Source: Candidatus Rifleibacteriota bacterium
GTDB taxonomy: Bacteria > Muiribacteriota > Ozemobacteria > Ozemobacterales > Ozemobacteraceae
Direction of reading: 5' to 3'
DNA: 64,000 nucleotides
Assembly (NCBI GenBank): GCA_015233155.1
Contig: JADFYG010000024.1
Coordinates: 18,669 to 82,668 of the forward strand
Shown: one piece after another, positions 61,201-64,000 of the stretch
How positions within the stretch are numbered: the first letter of the stretch is position 1
How the letters are laid out: every line of letters begins with the position of its first letter
Program-made: the position numbers and the translations under genes
Notes under the pieces: generated by a model
The model's database searches: none
What the model was told of the DNA's origin: nothing
The model's input: the letters and a program-made list of their open reading frames with translations, nothing else

Positions 61201-63225
61201 TCATGCATCGATAGATGGTTTGCCAAGGCTATTTCTCCTCGGTTTAAACGTAATGATCACTTCCGTGCCTTTATCTGATTTTAACTGGAGAGTTCCGTTG
61301 AGTTGTCCTGTTAAAATATTGACAAGCTGAAGACCCAGAGTTTTTGTATCCTTATAATCAAAATTTTCCGGCAAACCCACCCCATTGTCTTTTATAGCCA
61401 AAGTATAGCTGTCATTATTCCTGGTAAAACAAACGCTTACTATCCCACCCGTTTTGCCAGGATAAGCATATTTGAAAGCATTCGTGAGTAATTCATTTAT
61501 AATCAGCCCGCAAGGTATTGCCGATTCCAGATCAAGTTCAATGTTGTCAATGTTGATCTCCGCAGTGATGACATTGGCATCTATCTGGTACAGGCTTATG
61601 ATTTCTGAAATAAGTGACTTAATGTAGTTCTTAAAATTTATGAATGATAAATCTTTTGTCTGGTAGATCTTTTCATGAACCAGGGCCATTGCCTTGACCC
61701 TCTGCTGGCTCTCTTCGAAAATAGATTTCACGACTGGATCATTGATTCTTCTTGCCTGCAAAGCAAGAAGACTTGATACAATCGCCATGTTGTTCTTCAC
61801 ACGGTGATGGATTTCCTTGAGTAGTGTTTCCTTTTCTCTCAAAGACTGCTTTAACTGCTGCTCCACTTCTTCACGCTCGGTGATGTCCATCAGAATTCCA
61901 TCCCAAATAAGTCGCCCATCACGTATGAACCGGGGAGATGAGGTTGCCTGAAACCAGCGAATTTCGCCGTCAGAACGGCGAAAACGCGTCACCACATTGA
62001 ACGTAGTCATGGTTTTGGCTGAAGTTTCCTCGGCCATTGCCACTCTGGCCCGATCCTCTTCTATAATCTGTCCGTAGAGAACCGATGAATCGCGTAATAT
62101 CTCTTCGGCCGCGACGCCATTGAACTTTTTAACTCCGGCGCTGACATAGACAAAACGCATACGGCCATCATGTTCACGCACGACCTGATAAACTATTCCA
62201 TTGGGAAGATTGTCTCCGAGTGCGCGAAGTCGCATGTGTTCATCCAAAGCCGTTTTTTCGGAAACCTTCATTTCCGAGTAACTGGCGGCAAGAAAAAACC
62301 CAGTGCTGGAAGCAAACCCCAAAAAGATCTGAGCCGCCAACAATCGTTCGGTCGGATCTTTTCCACCAAAAAGCAGAGGGCCGATGGAAACCCCTTTACT
62401 GGTTACCAGGATTCCACCGAGAAGAACCAGAGCCACGGTGACACCTTGCTGGCCGAATCGAAAGGCGGGCCACGCCAAAGCCGCGACAAGAATATAGGGG
62501 TTAGGACCCATAATATCCGGTACAGGTAACGGGGTAAATACCCACGATGAAAGACCGCACCAAATCATGAGAAATAAGATCCATTCCAAAAATCTTTCAC
62601 TGTGGACAGAGGGAGTCTCCTCTGACTTCCTGAGCCAGGAGACGATCAGTGGTGCGATAATCAAAATTCCCAGACCATCGGCAATTGTCCAGGTTTGCCA
62701 GAAACCCCAGAACGGAGCTACTTTTGCCAGGAGAGCAGTTTCCGCGCCAATGAGCGCGGTGCAGGCATTTACGATCGTCGATGCCACCAGTAATGCCAGG
62801 ACTTCCCGGATCCGGGAAAAAGTCACGTCATCACCACAGAGCCATTTTATCCAAAGAGCGCAGGAAAGCGATTCCAAAATATTTGTCGTCATAAAACCAA
62901 GACTGTTGAAGAGTGGCCGGCCAATCAGCAAATTGGCTGAGTTTCCGGACACAAAAAGCACCACAAGAATCACCGGCCACAGATGGCGGGGAGTAAGCAG
63001 AAGCGCGGCCAAACCCACACCTGCCGCCGGCCAGATGGCCATGAGAACCTTTTCAGTGTCCGGAAAAAGGAACGACACATAATGCGCAAAAAAATAAGCC
63101 AAAGCAATGATGCCAACCCTCACTGCTGATTGGTCGAAATAACCGTGTGCCGATATACTTTCTTTTGAAAAGACCTCTTCACCCATGCTGGGATAAAATT
63201 TATCATATTGCGTTGCTGAAAACAA
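61201..63225 (-). CDS. MASE1-PAS histidine kinase of the HisKA_2 type
   Basis: 674 residues. Residues 35-310 have about eight membrane spans of the MASE1 type (VLMAIWPAAGVGLAALLLTP). A PAS_3 domain (about 325-450) contains YVSAGVKKFNG and its PAC strand RRSDGEIRWFQATSSPRFIR. The kinase core is HisKA_2: LLKEIHHRVKNNMAIVSSLL holds the phospho-acceptor His, then HATPase_c with LIINELLTNAFKYAYPG, IKDNGVGLPENFD and KTLGLQLVNILTGQL. No receiver is adjacent, so its partner is encoded elsewhere. Domain order is normal. Signal and pathway are unknown; kinases of this type often feed general stress or two-component phosphorelays. Confidence 0.9.
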   Translation of the reverse strand: MFSATQYDKFYPSMGEEVFSKESISAHGYFDQSAVRVGIIALAYFFAHYVSFLFPDTEKVLMAIWPAAGVGLAALLLTPRHLWPVILVVLFVSGNSANLLIGRPLFNSLGFMTTNILESLSCALWIKWLCGDDVTFSRIREVLALLVASTIVNACTALIGAETALLAKVAPFWGFWQTWTIADGLGILIIAPLIVSWLRKSEETPSVHSERFLEWILFLMIWCGLSSWVFTPLPVPDIMGPNPYILVAALAWPAFRFGQQGVTVALVLLGGILVTSKGVSIGPLLFGGKDPTERLLAAQIFLGFASSTGFFLAASYSEMKVSEKTALDEHMRLRALGDNLPNGIVYQVVREHDGRMRFVYVSAGVKKFNGVAAEEILRDSSVLYGQIIEEDRARVAMAEETSAKTMTTFNVVTRFRRSDGEIRWFQATSSPRFIRDGRLIWDGILMDITEREEVEQQLKQSLREKETLLKEIHHRVKNNMAIVSSLLALQARRINDPVVKSIFEESQQRVKAMALVHEKIYQTKDLSFINFKNYIKSLISEIISLYQIDANVITAEINIDNIELDLESAIPCGLIINELLTNAFKYAYPGKTGGIVSVCFTRNNDSYTLAIKDNGVGLPENFDYKDTKTLGLQLVNILTGQLNGTLQLKSDKGTEVIITFKPRRNSLGKPSIDA

Positions 63226-63684
63226 TTTTCACATGAACGCATATTTCCGTAAAACCTGCCGCATCTCCTAGCGCCTGGAATATTATAGTTATTCTGTGCA
63301 GCGTTACTGATTCTCCGCCGCCGAAAAAGCTTTGCCGGTTCTAACTGTCTGCATAATTTGGATTAACACATTATTGGGATAGGTTCATAAAATGCCTCCG
63401 CTATCCACATTGTTCGAAGATGCGGCATCCTGCGTCGGTGGATTTGGAGATGGGCATAAGGTTGCTGCCAGTGCTGTAATTCCCAGAAATAAATCGAAGG
63501 ACTTTATTCGATATTTTGAAAGCACTGTCGCCAATTTCAATAAAAAACCGTAGTGAGTTTCGAGCGGAGTTTCGTAATAACTCTTCCCGATTTTTGTCGT
63601 GCAATGTCCGGAATGAACTGGCATTCGTCGCTATTTTGATAAAATTGACACTGCTTGACGGGCGGGGGAATATTCTGAGAAGAG

Positions 63685-63718
63685 AGTTGAAAAAGGAAAC
63701 GCGTTTCCTTTTTCAACT
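63685..63718. repeat. Perfect 34-bp palindrome
   Basis: AGTTGAAAAAGGAAACG (63685-63701) is the exact reverse complement of CGTTTCCTTTTTCAACT (63702-63718). It has no unpaired centre. It could be a terminator for either direction (A-rich on one side, T-rich on the other), or a protein-binding or mobile-element sequence. Confidence 0.6.
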
Positions 63719-63809
63719 TAGAAATTCAAAGGCACCTTTATCGGCGTGAGGCACCTTAAGCACTCTGGGATTCCTACGGATAAAGAACGAGGGGTGTCAG
63801 ACAAATTGC

Positions 63810-63818
63810 TGGTATACT
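63810..63818 (+). promoter_or_regulatory. Extended -10 promoter element for the gene at the right edge
   Basis: TGGTATACT (TGnTATACT) lies about 118 bp before the ATG at 63937. No clear -35 box. Confidence 0.35.
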
Positions 63819-63936
63819 GGCAAGTGGTGTCCCATCGCTTCCGGTGTTACGTTCGAAGATGTCCTGGAAATGATGTCCAGCGACTCCGTTCTTCAGCCGT
63901 GATGAGAGCGTTTGGATCTAGGTAAGGAGCGAAGTT

Positions 63937-64000
63937 ATGCGTAAAGTTCTATCTATGCCTTCCAAGGCCAAGAAGAAAACAAAACCTACCATTCGCAAAG
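63937..64000 (+). CDS. N-terminus of an unidentified Lys-rich protein, truncated by the window end
   Basis: 21 residues visible (MRKVLSMPSKAKKKTKPTIR and on). The ATG has AAGGAG at 63924-63929, which supports a real start. The N-terminus is strongly basic. Nothing more can be said of the product. Confidence 0.5.
   Translation, partial: MRKVLSMPSKAKKKTKPTIRK

Larger units (their letters stand above)
63226..63936. other. 711-bp gap without a supported gene, with a perfect palindrome
   Basis: Short frames at 63392-63550 (plus) and 63385-63624 (minus) have no ribosome site or recognisable domain and are not supported. A perfect 34-bp palindrome is at 63685-63718. An extended -10 box and a good ribosome site precede the gene that starts at 63937. 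Confidence 0.5.

Noticed and set aside
63385..63624. 79-residue minus-strand open frame
   Set aside because: No ribosome site, no recognisable domain, and an overlapping plus-strand frame of similar length; neither can be preferred.
63760..63936. Left end of an insertion sequence ahead of the gene at the right edge
   Set aside because: The leader looks unlike its surroundings, but no second end, no duplication and too little of the gene are visible to claim a transposase.
1..64000. CRISPR arrays, tRNA or rRNA genes
   Set aside because: No regularly spaced direct repeats, no cloverleaf-type sequences with a TTCGA arm, and no conserved rRNA stretches were noticed on either strand; a short tRNA could still be missed by eye.

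Overview
The window comes from a diderm (Gram-negative-type) bacterium of moderate GC content. It carries TolC-type outer-membrane factors, an RND efflux pump, an OprB-type porin and the tail of a type II secretion/type IV pilus operon. The wealth of histidine kinases, the split glycine decarboxylase (gcvPA/gcvPB) and many singleton secreted proteins suggest a free-living, environmental, probably uncultured lineage. The phylum cannot be fixed from the sequence alone.

Layout. 1-1143: end of a secretion/pilus operon (possible GspF C-terminus, two pseudopilins, a small membrane protein). 1144-3777: an S1/P1 nuclease and threonine synthase. 3933-9182: a first signalling island (MASE1 kinase, two paralogous receiver-kinases, a stand-alone receiver, and a convergent NarL-type regulator). 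9505-17405: a one-carbon/glycine block, folD - class V aminotransferase - gcvT - glyA - gcvH - gcvPA - gcvPB. It can turn glyoxylate into glycine, and glycine or serine into methylene-THF and on to formyl-THF. 17560-22594: CCA-adding-type nucleotidyltransferase, an M48 peptidase with a TerB-like tail, and a divergent NAD-kinase-like gene paired with an SPFH gene. 22850-32411: a fibronectin type III protein, OprB porin, cyclase-RDD fusion, methyltransferase, B12/radical SAM enzyme, DUF2079 membrane protein and YdcF protein. 32472-36586: MoxR ATPase followed by a DUF58-transglutaminase fusion. 36880-40220: S9 peptidase and a coiled-coil exported protein. 40297-46401 (minus): a second signalling operon that begins with a haem-motif sensor lacking a kinase domain. 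46629-60957: a metal-efflux region with two TolC-like proteins, a triple heavy-metal-domain adaptor, an unusually long HME-RND pump and several unknown secreted proteins. 61201-63225 (minus): a MASE1-PAS-HisKA_2 kinase. A new gene starts at 63937 and runs off the end.

The most striking structure lies between the genes. At least three families of small non-autonomous inverted-repeat elements can be read directly. One family (about 155 bp, ends CAGGGTCATTTAATTCTC) has three copies, each flanked by its own perfect 9-bp target duplication. One of these copies has itself been hit by a 300-bp fold-back element flanked by a 5-bp duplication. A second subfamily (ends CAGGGCAAACGCATTAAAA) has one full copy, and another copy is a hybrid of the two subfamilies. 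A separate 144-bp family has 7-bp duplications. No transposase gene for any of them is in the window.

No rRNA, tRNA, CRISPR array or recognised riboswitch was seen.
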